Below are positions 27,003-39,088 of a stretch of DNA of 64,000 bases, piece by piece (position 1 is the stretch's first letter; every line of letters begins with the position of its first letter). The notes beneath the pieces were generated by a model that made no database searches, was not told the origin of the DNA, and worked only from the letters and a program-made list of their open reading frames with translations. The position numbers were made by a program, and so were the translations under genes. The stretch is from Nymphaea colorata (Eukaryota > Streptophyta > Magnoliopsida > Nymphaeales > Nymphaeaceae): contig NC_045139.1 in the NCBI RefSeq assembly GCF_008831285.2, positions 14,738,354 through 14,802,353 of the forward strand. Reading direction: 5' to 3'.

Positions 27003-27230
27003 ATTTAATATGGTTTATTCCTTATTATTGACTTACCATATGCGAGTAAATTTTACCATATGCGAGTAAATTTAATATGGTTTATTCCTTATTATTGACT
27101 TACCATATGCGAGTAAATTTTACCATATGCGAGTAAATTTAATATGGTTTATTCCTTATTATTGACTTACCATATGCGAGTAAATTTTACCATATGCGAG
27201 TAAATTGACTTACCATATGCGAGTAAATTT
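27003..27230. repeat. 67-bp minisatellite, three copies plus partial
   Basis: ttaatatggtttattcctta begins at 27005, 27072 and 27139, a period of exactly 67. The unit contains the 20-mer accatatgcgagtaaatttt and a second copy of its core. A shortened final copy ends near 27230. It sits where the homologous intron of the intact calmodulin-like gene has single-copy sequence. Confidence 0.85.
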
Positions 27231-27429
27231 TAGCGCATGGAAGATACAAACCATGAACCAACAAACTTCTTCAAAATGTGGCTCTACATTTTCTAAGTTT
27301 AAATATATTTATGAAACATTTTACATGTAAATATGTAAACATTCGAGGTTTATAATATTTAAATAAAAAAATTATACAACTGCATGAACAATTAGTTAAC
27401 GAGTCAAAATTTATTAATGCTGATTACAG

Positions 27430-28797
27430 GACGCATTACAAAACAAGAGTTGGCTAATTCTGAACCTATCCAATTTATCAGCGGTTGCACGAAGCACTTC
27501 AGCTTTCTAATTATTAGATTCACTTATACCATTTTTTTGTCATTTATTTTCTAAGCAGCTGCCCTTTATTGCTCTTTTTTATCAAGTAAATAACTAATTT
27601 TTCTTTTTTCATTGAAAAGACTAATTATTCAAGGATTATCAGAATGAGTTTGAAGGAACATAATATAGCTGGTCAGGCAAATGGACGTGTAAAAGATACG
27701 TCATTTGTTGTTTGAATTTTATGCATGCTATTTTTTAAGATTGTAAAAGGGTAGAATTGTCACACTCAAGTTAAAGAGTGTACTATAACTCACCTAGGTT
27801 TTAGGGCAACTTAGAACCCTAATAAAGGAAGGAGGGATGGAAGGGCTTTTGGGTTTTTTTAAGATGGTGGGGTTTTTAACCTTCTAAAGGAATACCAGAA
27901 TGTCAATGGATTAATATTACTTATGAAGATAATCTTTTTATAAAGTAAATAGCTATTTTTTTATTGAAAAGACTAATTATTCAACGATAATCAGAATGCA
28001 TTTCAAGGAACATAGTATAGCTGGTCAGGAAGACAAACATGTAGAAGACACGTCGTTTGTTTGAATTCTATGAGTGTTATTTTCTTGGATTGTAAAAAGA
28101 TAAGAATGTGACACCCGAGTTGAATGGTATATCATATTCCACCTAAGTTCTGGCGCAACTTTGAACCCTGAAGGAAGAAAGGGCCTTTGGATATTTTTTA
28201 AGATAGTGGGGTTCTTAGCCTCCTCCTCACTGAGAACGCCAATGGATTAATATTACTTGTAAAGAAAAGCTTTCATATAAATTTATATAACAGCGTGGTT
28301 AGATGTTAGATGTGCTAAATTCAAGTGTTTATTTGTATGAACAATTCATAAGAGCGAGTGGCAAAGAAAGTTTGAAACACTATTAATTCGAGAAGCTTTC
28401 GGTTCAACGAACGAATTGAATGCCTACGTTAAAATATTGAACAACGAAGCTGATGATCATGTTCCGCTTTCACTATCAATGCAGGAGAAACACACAGGAA
28501 GAACTCAAAGGCGCTTTCAAACTACTTGACCAGAACCATGATGGCCATATATATGCAGAGGAGGTGACTCTTTCTTATCCTTTGAAAACTCTCTATTCGA
28601 AATCTCTCGCTTAGTTCATTAGGAATACAATGAACTCCGATCAAATTCTTTAATCTTGGCAGTTGAGGAACGTGATCATAAATCTTGGAGAGGAAGCGAC
28701 AAATGAGGAAGCAAGGCAGATGATCAATGCGGCTGACACTGATGGGGATGGCCTTTTAAGTTATTTGGAGTTTGTTAAGTTAATGAAGGCAGATTAA
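27430..28797 (+). pseudogene. Calmodulin-like pseudogene (copy of the gene at 34549)
   Basis: Three damaged exons. Exon 2 remnant at 27430-27457 keeps its acceptor and RITxQELA, then is deleted. Exon 3 at 28485-28563 is 79 bases instead of 81, so the frame is lost near its start, although the rest still spells an EF-hand (DQNHDGHIYAEE). Exon 4 at 28663-28797 is intact, the same 135 bases as in the functional gene, with loop DTDGDGLLSYLE. No exon 1 or promoter is visible. Introns and splice sites are retained, so this is a genomic duplicate and not a retrocopy. Confidence 0.88.
27611..28270. repeat. 352-bp imperfect tandem duplication inside the CML pseudogene
   Basis: attgaaaagactaattattc begins at 27611 and again at 27963. 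Both copies go on through tagctggtcagg, a gtcacac/gtgacaccc part, gaaccct and caatggattaatattactt. Not present in the corresponding intron of the intact gene at 36812-37473, so it arose after, or was lost from, the other copy. Confidence 0.75.
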
Positions 28798-29944
28798 GAT
28801 TCCCCACATCGGAAAGCACTTCACTTGGGGAACTCAGATTGTTCACTTTATGTTGAGAAGAATGATCCTTCCCATTCACATTACAGCTTCTCTGGGTCTG
28901 ATGGCATGTAAACAGACTAGTTGGTAGGAAACATAGCGTGATAAGCTTCCATGCTTTGGTACTTTCTGGCTTCCCTTATGATCTCTAGGTGAATGAAAGT
29001 GCTTGTTGCTGTTCACATAAAATGTTTCCCATCTTTTTACCACAACTTAGGCAAATGAATTTGTTTATTATGCAAATAATTGTGCCCATTTCGCGGCGAA
29101 ACATGAATTCTTAAACAGAATGCTTATCTTATCGTAGAGTCCAAATTAATCATGTTATAAACATCGACGCAAAATGTCTCTTTAGAGGCATCCAGTAAAA
29201 TCCAAACATGAACATCAAAATATGTTTTCTTACAACTGGTTTTTTGTGCTAAAATCAAGCTTTTAATTAACGTGGAGTAGCAATGACAAATTGAGTTGAT
29301 GCAACTTTTATCCGTTTGTAAAAGAACTAAACAAAAGGAATTTTTAGTCACAGATGTATATTATGATTATAATAATACCATCCTCATATCATGGGATGAT
29401 GAATTCAAAAAATGCTAGCGAATCGTACGCAAATATAGGCGCTCAAATTTATGATTTCCTGTTCATCTGAAAAAGATGCGAAAACGATATACATTCGGGT
29501 CGCGTCAGGCTGCCTAAGTAAGCAACGTCACGGCCCCAGCTGACTACGGTAAATACCTGAACCCTTTATTACCAAAGGAGCTCAAAAAGGATTTTCATTG
29601 AACTCAAGAACGAAAGGCTGGAGGAACTTGGGGGAAATTGAACACAACGAGAAAACAAATTTTACTTAGTGGGGAGTCTTAGAAACAAGGACAAAGTCAT
29701 AAAATTCTTATAATATACTATACAAGATTACAAACACAATTACCCTGACCATATAGATAATGCTTCAATGTACCACGAAATTGTGTTAATCGAGACTTTT
29801 TTGAGGTAGAAGGAGGAGTATTTCATCTTATCCCCTAAATAGAGTCGAAGCATCTATCAAATCTCTCATTTTTTTAGGATACAAGGTTTGCTTTCGATGC
29901 TATCTCTACTACATTTCAATTTATATATGAGAAACTCCTTTTTA

Positions 29945-30058
29945 AAAATACAAAAACATTGAAGTTCTGATACTTTGAAATGAAAATACAAAAACATTGA
30001 AGTTCTGATACTTTGAAATGAAAATACAAAAACATTGAAGTTCTGATACTTTGAAATA
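29945..30058. repeat. 38-bp minisatellite, three copies
   Basis: aaaatacaaaaacattgaag recurs at 29945, 29983 and 30021, almost identical between copies (period 38). Non-coding. It lies in unit A between blocks homologous to VTE3 intron 2. Confidence 0.85.
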
Positions 30059-31009
30059 GAGGTAAGTAAGAAGGGGCTGGCCTTGAATGGCAAAGTTCTT
30101 CCAGGGCAACAAATAAATTAATGAAATTATTCAATAGCCATGGAGAAGTGATGGATGAGGAAGGCAGTGAATCTGGCAGCTAATTAAACAAAAATTGCAG
30201 TAAGTTCGACAATGAACTCTTTACGAGAAATAAAAGAATTCACCAGAAATCCGCTAGACTTGTGGAATGAATGCGGTCTCTCTTCAAGTAACTAACTGGG
30301 GAAGCTTTTGCTAAATTAAAGCCAAGAAAGATGCATAAAAAGAAGGTCCCTCCGTTGCCTTCTTTTAACTTGAATTTGTTAACCTAACTCTCCTGCTGGT
30401 TATCAGTGCTTTTATGAGAATAACCAACGTGAACTTTTACAGAAACGAGAGTTTTTCAGAAATTCTCCAATTTCTGAAATTTTTTATTATTGGCTTATTC
30501 TAATTAAAAGTTTGATTTACCGTGAATAAAAACGATACTGATGAACACTCTTCTCAACCATACGGTTAGGTTATAATTATAAAGATTATCAACTCAAAAG
30601 AAAGCTATCGACTGAAAAAACAACCACCATTCGACTTTTAATTAACCATCCCCCTCTCCAAATTGAATCATGACCTTTGTTCGTATTTCATGTATTTAAT
30701 GGCTCTCTCTGTGACTTGGATCATGATCTCTGTTCTTATTTCATGTATTTAATGGCGTACACGTCCCACCTTGTCTTCCAACCAAGGGACACAAAAAAAA
30801 AAAAAAAAAAAAATCTTTTGAAGTCATTACATCAATGTGCATATACGGCCTCATGCTCTGAATTTTTTTAGAACACCTTTCTGATCTTAGATTTGGATTT
30901 CATGTTCCTTTTTCTTAATTTCTCACCTACCACGAATTTTTCGTGACTTTCAAACTTGATCCGCGTCGTCTGTCAGTATTTCTTTCACAAGTTGATTAGT
31001 TTCCTAAGT

Positions 31010-33443
31010 CAACCCAACATTAAGAAGATGTTGGCGTTACCTTCCTTTGCTGTAAACACTCCCCACTAAATTAACACAGCCATCAACTTTGGTTTGAACC
31101 CCAGCCATTTCATCAGATATCGAGTAAGAAATCCTGATCTGATTACTAACTGGATTCGATTTCATGCTCAGTGGGTTTGACTTAGCCGAGCCTAGTTCAG
31201 GACTCTAATGTGCAAGAGACTCTTGTGCCTTCAACATTTATATGGCCATACGATAATGGTTTTAGACGCACCATTTATCTTCTTAGCAAACATACAAGAC
31301 TTTTCACCCCCAAACAATAAATCATTCACATCTTATATTGCTTAACAATTAGTACGTTTTGAGATACGAGCAACTAATATTAATATCCCCTACGAAAGCT
31401 CGACCATTCACATCTTATATTAGTTCACATTAATTTTCTACAGAACATTGTATACAAAAATATTGTAAATATCTGTGTGAATCAACTCGTATTAGACTTT
31501 GACACGTATCATACAGGCCTCCTGACGGGTCAATTTCATACTAACGCGAGAGAGACGTTGGTAATTATGCTTATTTCAATGTACTCACATATAATAATAA
31601 CTATAATTATAATTTTTTGTTTAACAAGTACATGATTCAGGCCAATATCGCTCCTCATTGCATTTCCAATAATATTTAAAAACTGAAAATCTACTATTCT
31701 GGTGTGACTTAGAAGACAGTGGTAGAGCTACATGTGGTGTTGAAAAATGGTTGAATTGGGTGTTGGGTCCACCATATAAGCTGTCCCTACTGGATATGAA
31801 CTCAGTTTCTTTTATTGGATTTGTCTGCGTATCATATCAATTGGGTTTGAACTTTAGTCTTGTGAACCTGCATTTCAGAAATCCTAGCTCCAAAATATTT
31901 GCAACCATTGATGGTCTCTACCAAGAGGGATCGGACCCGTCAGATCCAAATCTGATAGGGATCGGGTAAAAGGTTGGATTTAGTTGTTCAGTATGGCGGA
32001 CATTAAAAAAAAAAAAAAAAAAAAAAAGATCCAATTCATGGGTCTCAGCCAATTTAGGGTTTTGGAAAAGATGCTTCTGCCAATTGCAATTGAACGAACT
32101 CCACAATGACAAAACTCCATTTTTTTTTTCCATTGAACTCAAATGTTCAAGACGCACATTTTAGTAGATACGCAATATCGATCATATTTTCCTAATTTAG
32201 AACGAAACATTATTATTATTATTATTATTATTTCATTTTTTTTGCCCAGGTACTACAAATGGGGGCCTATTCCGAAATACATTTTACAAGAATATGATAT
32301 TTTTTGTATGAAACTATGGATATTAAAAGGAATACATTAAATGAAGGGGGAAGCGGCAATTAGGTAGGTGCAGCACCGCGGCAGACGAGCCATTTAATTT
32401 TCGAGATGCGGATTTATTGACCTCATTAAATTGAATTATCCACGTCAGCACGGAAATCCTACTACCGCGTGATACGAACGCGTGCGTATTCCGGAAAAAA
32501 AAAAAAACCGGGGACGAAGAAAAGCGCGTCAAATGGGCATTGGCACGTGCCGGTCAGCCTGACCGAAGAGATCAAAAAGTCCTTGGAATTGTTTGCCCCA
32601 CTCGGTTTCTGGTCAAAGACAAGAAAGGACCTCTCCCTCCGGTCTCCCATCCCAAATTTTCTAAACGCAAGAAAATTACAGAGACAAGTTGAACCTTTCA
32701 AAGAATAACGAAAAGAGGTTTCTAGTGCAATATTTGTCTAACAGATACATATTATATATTTATATGAAAAAAGATTAAATAAAAAACTTTTTGAAACATC
32801 TATCGGTTGTTTCATAAAAGGGAAGCATTTGTTCATGAGACCCGAGTTAAGTCCAAATGAAAATTTGTCCACATGCAAAAAAGAAAATTATTATCTAACT
32901 TGGAAACATGGTTCTTTAAATGTAATTTGTGAACACGTTTTCACATGCACCACGTTCCTCACTGTTGTAGCAAAAGGTGAGGCTCATGTTGAAAATTTTC
33001 AAACAATGAGTCGCGTGCCTGACATTACGCCCAAAACGCAGGCCTTCCACACAAAAAAGGGTCCCAAACCCAGACCTTCAAGTCCTCCTGCTAAAAGTCT
33101 TTGACGAAATAAATTCCCGTTAAGGGTACTTTCGTCACTTTGAGGCATATAAAAGCGTATCTCTGTCATCCCTCCACTCGTGCAAGATGTCCGGTAAAGG
33201 CCTGTGCACGAAAACGTGTAAGGATTTCATTGGTACTTCTCGTGAATAAAATTAGATATATTAATGCACCTTATTAGTTTAAGAAAATTCATCTTCCGTA
33301 TATTCATTAAATACGTATTGGCTATATTCTTATGTACCAAAAACTTAACTGAACTGAAAAAGACAAATTTGTCCTCGCAAGCAAAACTGCAAACTATCTA
33401 TTCGACGATCATGGTTAGCTGCAGAGACCATTGGCGCTAAGTC

Positions 33444-33478
<35 letters not shown>

Positions 33479-34320
33479 ATAAACTAAGAATCATTTTGTA
33501 TCTTAGGAGTTTGAAATATTATTGATAACAAACAGAACAAGGGTTTAGATATGACATAGAAATCGAGGCCCCAAAAAGGGAAAAATAAAAAGCCTAGTAG
33601 GGACATTTTAATTTCCATCCTTCAACCCACATGGTCCAACAATGAAACCGAAAGCGAAACTTTGAACCAATCAAAGTCAAATTCTGACTTGCGCCTTCTA
33701 TACTTTGTTTTCTCTAAAAGGCTACGAAGACTCTTAGTCTCATGACCTTAAGTAATTAAAATCAGCAGCTAGGATTTTACCTTCTTTTCACTTGAATAAA
33801 ATTTCATTTTTCATGAATAAAAATGCCAAGAAAATGACTTTTTTACATGATTTAATGTTTTTTTAGTACGAGCACTAAAAAACACTCTTCTCAACCATAC
33901 AGTTGTATTAAATAATTAATTGTAAAGGTTATCCACTCAAAAGAAAGTAATCGACTAAAAAAAAACAACCACCCTTTAACTTTTTAAAATTTAATCTACA
34001 CTTCATTTGACAATGGGGATCGGACAGATTTAGTTGTATTTATATTGCTAAAATTTCATAAAGCTGCAAACCTTTTTCCAAGAACAGTGATTTGTATTGA
34101 GATGGAAAACTTGGTCGCACCAGATATGTTTATATATTTGTTTTCCTATAACCTGGTCTTGTGGCAAAAAAGCAAATCCAGTGGAGGGTAATTCCGTCAA
34201 CTCGAAGTTTAACGTAATAAAGAGGAAAGAGTTTGGCGTTTCAGTAGTTTTGGCATGGGAGCAAGGGCAATCTTGTAACTACGAGCTAAACCGTAGCTTG
34301 CTTTGATTAATTAACGATAA
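31010..34320. other. Non-coding region upstream of the calmodulin-like gene
   Basis: No gene seen. It contains poly-A runs (for example 31985-32008), an (ATT)n run near 32208-32231, and a TA-rich run at 33445-33478. Frames of 65-91 codons near 32.5-33.1 kb have no recognisable domain and no supporting splice or promoter context. Confidence 0.5.
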
Positions 34321-34350
34321 TCACCGTGGTTAGGACGCCCCTCGGACGCC

Positions 34351-34548
34351 TACATAAAGGCCTCACGCGGAGATCAACAGAGTACGCTACACCACCTCGC
34401 CTTCTCTCTTTCTCTCTCTCTCTGGAGTCTTTCGTCTCACTTTCCTTCCTTCTTCCTCCTGCTTTCGCTTCACACCAGACCTCTTCTCCCTTCTCCTCTC
34501 TTCTCTTCCTCTTAAAGTTCTCCCCTTGGCAAAAGGAGAGGCTCAACA
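34351..34548 (+). promoter_or_regulatory. Core promoter and CT-rich leader of the calmodulin-like gene
   Basis: A TATA-like tacataaagg lies at 34351-34360, followed by a pyrimidine-rich leader (CT runs at 34401-34424 and onward) up to the ATG at 34549. The spacing fits a 5' UTR of about 160 bases. Start site inferred. Confidence 0.45.
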
Positions 34549-37500
34549 ATGGCGGAGTGGTTAACCAGAGAGCAGATTTATGACTTCCAGGAGGCTTTCA
34601 GCTTATTCGACAAGGATGGCGACGGTAAATTGATTGCGCTTTTTCTCTTCTTGGTGTTCGAAAGTTTTCCATTTTCTTTTCTATCGTTCTTCGGCTCTAC
34701 TTTTTCGTTTTCATTCGGTAAGCAGCAGTTCTGCGGTCGAATTCTCTCTTCCTCTTCTTTTTTTTTTCCTGGTGAGCGAGCGCCAAGAGGTGACTCTATT
34801 ATTCACCTGAAAGTTAACCAAATCATCGATGGAGACCTCCGTTCTGCGGTTTCAAAGGGAAACCGTGGATGCCCGCTTCTACTGTTTCTCTTTTGAGGTC
34901 TTCTGCGATGTTGTCGAGGAAAGGGGCTTCTCCCGGGTATTTAGGCATCTGTTTTGGGCTTTCTCGCGAAGTGGGTGCCACTTATCCGGTTAAATTTGTG
35001 ACGGGATGTTGGATTTTTCGAGCAAAAAATCCCAGTTTTTTTTTTTTTTTTTTTTTGCCAAATAACGGTGTTATTTCTGAGAAAGCAAACATCCCTGGCG
35101 GCAAGCCGGCAGGCGAACGGATACAGATTTATCTCGTTGAGGAACCGAACACAAATTCAGTAAAGAAAATGGAGTCCAAGAAATGTCTAAATCCGATACA
35201 TCACAAAAAACACAATCCATACCATGTTTGTCCACCGTATTTATATATGTAGGACGTCCGCGTATCGGATATTCAAGGAAATATAATCCATTGACAGCCA
35301 CTAAACATGTATATTTGTATAGTTGAAGAACAACAGTGACAAAGTAGAAATATGTGTTTATATAAAGGTTAGGAGCCGGTTCTACCTAACTTATATGTGG
35401 TTCTGCCTCTCACAGTGAGCGATAAAATTTTAACTCACGGCACATTGAATATAGTTTTCCAGTGGGATTATACTTTGGTTGGATCTGGATCCGTTATCCA
35501 CTTAAAGGAAATACCAACGGATGCGGCTCCTGTTTAGATCAACCATTGCTTGCTGCTGTGGTGCTTGGTGTCAATCAGCGTACGGCAACTAATGTTTCTC
35601 CGTTTGAAAAATCTGAGCATGCACACGTACTATAACAAAGAAATGTGGGATTCAAGATTTTGGATCTGATTTGGTATTATTTTGACTAGCATTTTCAATC
35701 TCACGATATCTACTTGTAGATAAATTCTGAAGAGTGACATCATACGCTATATTTTTCTCAATATGTTTGCTGTCCGTCCGAGTTTTCTTACTTAAAAAGG
35801 CTGTTTGAGAAAACAGTGACAATATATTATTGTTTCACCAAAAAATTAGTTTGATTCATGGAATATTTTAAAAAGTGTTTCGCTAATTTTTGGAGCTTGA
35901 AAGAAAGAGTAACACAGATATGTTACTGTTTCCCAAACAGCTCCAAGTGTTTGGTGGTTGAAACGCGTTTCAGTCATCAAAAGCACAATAGAACATAGAA
36001 AAGTATGCGACATTTTTCCAAGTATTGTTGACATTCTTGACAAAATCTAAGCATGACACAAACACGTTTTATCTGCAAGGTAGATTCAAGTGCTATCTCG
36101 ATATCCTTATAGTTTATATTTTTCTTACTTTTGACTAATCCATATGCCTGTCAATTTTAACGCCTGAAAGACGCAAACCATGCATCGTCATTGTGGCCCT
36201 ACATTTCATAAATTCATAGAGAGAAACAGAGAGAGATATGACTGACTTATCATGAGAAATACCACCAGAGACTCTACACGTGGTTTAAACTAAGAATTTT
36301 CTGAAAATGTTTAGATTTGATAGAGCTTGATATTATCAACATCGGCCTATTCATGTTTTCTTTTTTTTTTTTTTTTATAAAGAAGTGGGTGTTTGGTGGA
36401 GATACCAAGTAGTTAAATCCAAAAAACTTGATTTCAAACCCAATAGATTGGACCAAACCTTGTGAACGTCATGAGTCTTGGATATGGATTCGAACTGCTA
36501 TTACCGCGTGAATGTCGATTCTAGCTATATTGCATATGCTGTTTGCAGAATAATTTTATTTTCTAAACTTTTTTGCATTAACTGAAGAATGTGTTATCTT
36601 ATTTCATTGTTTGGTGCAATTAATAAGTCAAATATTATTAATGCTCATTACAGGACGCATTACCATACAAGAGTTGGCAACCGTAATTGGATCGTTGGGT
36701 CAAAACCCGACGGATGAGGAATTGCGGGAAATGATCGGCGAGGTCGACGTCAACGGCAACGGCACCATTGAGTTCGTCGAGTTCTTGAACCTCATGGCGA
36801 GGAAAACCAAGGTATAAGATTTTTTTTTTTTTTTTTCTAGTACGAATTACTGGAAGCCATCGAACTTACTGATTATTTCACGAACGCCGCCCAACTTCTC
36901 AATTATTAGGTTCAGTGCACCTTTTTTTTGTTCTCAATGCGCCTCTCCTTATTTCCTGCTTCATTGGTTTAATGTGTTAAATAAAAAGTTTTTATTTGTG
37001 TAAAACAATTGATAAAACAGCAGTGGTCGGTTTGCTAAGACAACAGGCACATAATTTATGACTTGCGACTTGGTTAGACTCAGCGAGTCAAACCCAAACC
37101 TGGTCAGCAAATGACTTGGCCAAGACCTGACTTACGATAACAGTAATTGAATCAACTGACTCGGTGAAAAACCCAGCTAAGCTTGACTCATGCAGTTGGT
37201 GCTCTCAGTTGACCAGACCATGTCAATACTGACCAAGAAAGTTGGTTTAACAAATTGGGCCTAGTGTGGAGGGAACCCACATGTATTTGAAAAATGAAGT
37301 TGAGTTTTTCACTTTGGTGGAAATATAAGTCACGTTATTGACTTGACCAAAACTCAAGATTTAATGCTTGAGAGAGGTTACAGCGCTTGAACAAGGAGTT
37401 CGAGTACTTTCTAAATGCCTCCATGAAATTGTAAAACAATGGAGCTGATGTTCCGCTTTCACTATTAATGCAGGAGACTGATGCAGAGGAAGAGCTCAAA

Positions 37501-37793
37501 GAAGCTTTTAAAGTGTTTGACAAGGACCAGAATGGCTACATATCCGCAGAGGAGGTGACTCTTTTCTTCTTACTCTTTCTATTGAAAATCTCTTGGCTTA
37601 GCCCGTGGATTTCTTTAGGAAGAAATTGGACACTGACCAAATTCATTGATCTTGGCAGCTGAGGAACGTGATGATCAATCTCGGAGAGAAATTGACAGAT
37701 GAGGAAGCAAGGCAGATGATCAGTGAGGCCGACACTGATGGGGATGGCCTTGTAAACTATGAGGAGTTTGTTAAGATAATGATGGCAGTTTAA
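34549..37793 (+). CDS. Calmodulin-like calcium sensor (CML8/CML11 type), 149 aa
   Basis: Four-EF-hand calcium sensor that relays calcium signals to target proteins. Exons 34549-34624, 36654-36811, 37474-37554 and 37659-37793 join in phase to 149 residues, calmodulin length. The four loops are DKDGDGRITIQE (21-32), [12 protein letters not shown] (57-68), [12 protein letters not shown] (94-105) and [12 protein letters not shown] (130-141); each keeps acidic or Asn residues at positions 1, 3 and 5 and Glu at 12, so all should bind calcium. The N terminus ([10 protein letters not shown]) and EFLNLMARK differ from true calmodulin and match CML8/11-type proteins. Intron 1 is 2.0 kb. The first intron sits inside the EF1 loop (after Asp-25), the calmodulin position. 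A broken paralogue lies about 9 kb upstream. Confidence 0.93.
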
Positions 37794-39088
37794 GATACCC
37801 CACATCTGAAAGCATTTCAAATTCAGATTCATTTGTTCATTTTATGTTAAGAGGAATCCTGCAAGTGTAACCCTTCCCATTTTACATTATAGCTTCTCTC
37901 GGTCTGATGACATGTAAACAGACTAATTGGTAGGAAGCACAGTGTGATAAACTTCCATACTCTGTGTAGTTTCTGGCTTTTCTTACAATCTCAAGGTGAA
38001 AGAAAGTGTTTGTTTCTGTTCACATCAGATGTTTCCCTTCTTCTTACCACAAATTATGCACGTGAGTCTGCCCATTATGCCGCAAAATATACAAATAATT
38101 CCGCTCGTTATGTGAGACATGGATTCTTGGCTTTAACACAGAGTCCACATAGAAGAACCTGTAGTTTCCTGCCTAAAAAAGCAATGAGAACTAGTGAAAG
38201 ACGCTAAAATCACGTCACAAACATCGATCCAGCATGCCCCTTTTAGAGGCATCCAGTAAACATGAATAAGAAGACGGGGGAAACTCTTAAACATGGAATA
38301 GCAACGACAAATTGACTTAGTCCGATTTTGTAAAAGGCACTTCAAAGAAACAGTATTCCTATGATGTAGATTCCGATTCTACTAACAGCAGCCTCCTCAT
38401 TTATGTGGCAAACTCAAACTCATTAATTAAAAAATGCTAGGGAATTTCAATTATTTGGATTACATCCACATGCAAATGCAGAGGCTCTAATTCAATCCAT
38501 GTAGAATACTGTAGTTTTGACACGAAAAGTTGCATAAAGATGTGTTCATGTTGACTTTTTACCTCCGGTTTATCTGTGAAACAAGACACGAAAAGGATAA
38601 ACATTCGAGTCCGAATAAGCTGGCTATGTGAACAACATCACGGCTCCATTGACAACGTTCGATACCTGAACTCCTAGTTATCAAGGAGCACAAAAAGGAT
38701 TTTCATCGCATTCCATAACAAAAGGCGAGAGGAATATGGGGGAAATTGAATATAACGAAAAAATAAATTTTACTTGGGGGAAAATAAAGAAACAAGGAAA
38801 AAGTCTTCAAAAAAATGCATTCCCAATTCCAAGTGAACTCTCTCCCTCTCTCGCACACAAGCGTAATTCAAACTCGAACTTAGAAACAAGCTCCTTTTAG
38901 TGCAGCTTGACGAACTGATTTAGATGAAAAAATAAGTCCAATACCTTTAAGTTCTGTAAGAAGATCGTGCTTGCCATGAGAAAGATGAAAAATTAAGTCT
39001 TAAACACATTTTAATTCTGCAACAACATTGTGCATACGATGAGATAAAGACAACTCTTCTTTTCTCTATCTCTCTCTCCCTCGCCCAT

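Larger units (their letters stand above)
24905..30300. repeat. Tandem duplication, left unit (unit A)
   Basis: Diverged copy of 30685-40075. Homologous blocks in the same order are 24905-25150 with 30720-31000, 25680-25930 with 32050-32345, 26895-27300 with 35990-36230, 27410-28800 with 36640-37793, 28800-29640 with 37794-38770, 29690-29780 with 39590-39680, and 30100-30240 with 39945-40070. Relative to unit B, this copy has lost CML exon 1 with most of intron 1, most of CML exon 2, and the terminal VTE3 exon. Edges are approximate. Confidence 0.75.

Noticed and set aside
27003-27230. Regular repeats that could suggest a CRISPR array
   Set aside because: The whole 67-bp unit repeats, with no unique spacers, in a plant nuclear intron remnant; it is a minisatellite.
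32829-33104. 91-codon frame upstream of the CML gene
   Set aside because: No recognisable domain, no splice or promoter support, lies in repeat-containing DNA.
34549-34896. Open frame of 115 codons starting at the CML ATG
   Set aside because: Only the first 76 bases are exon; the rest reads through intron 1. The EF-hand loop continues in frame at 36654.
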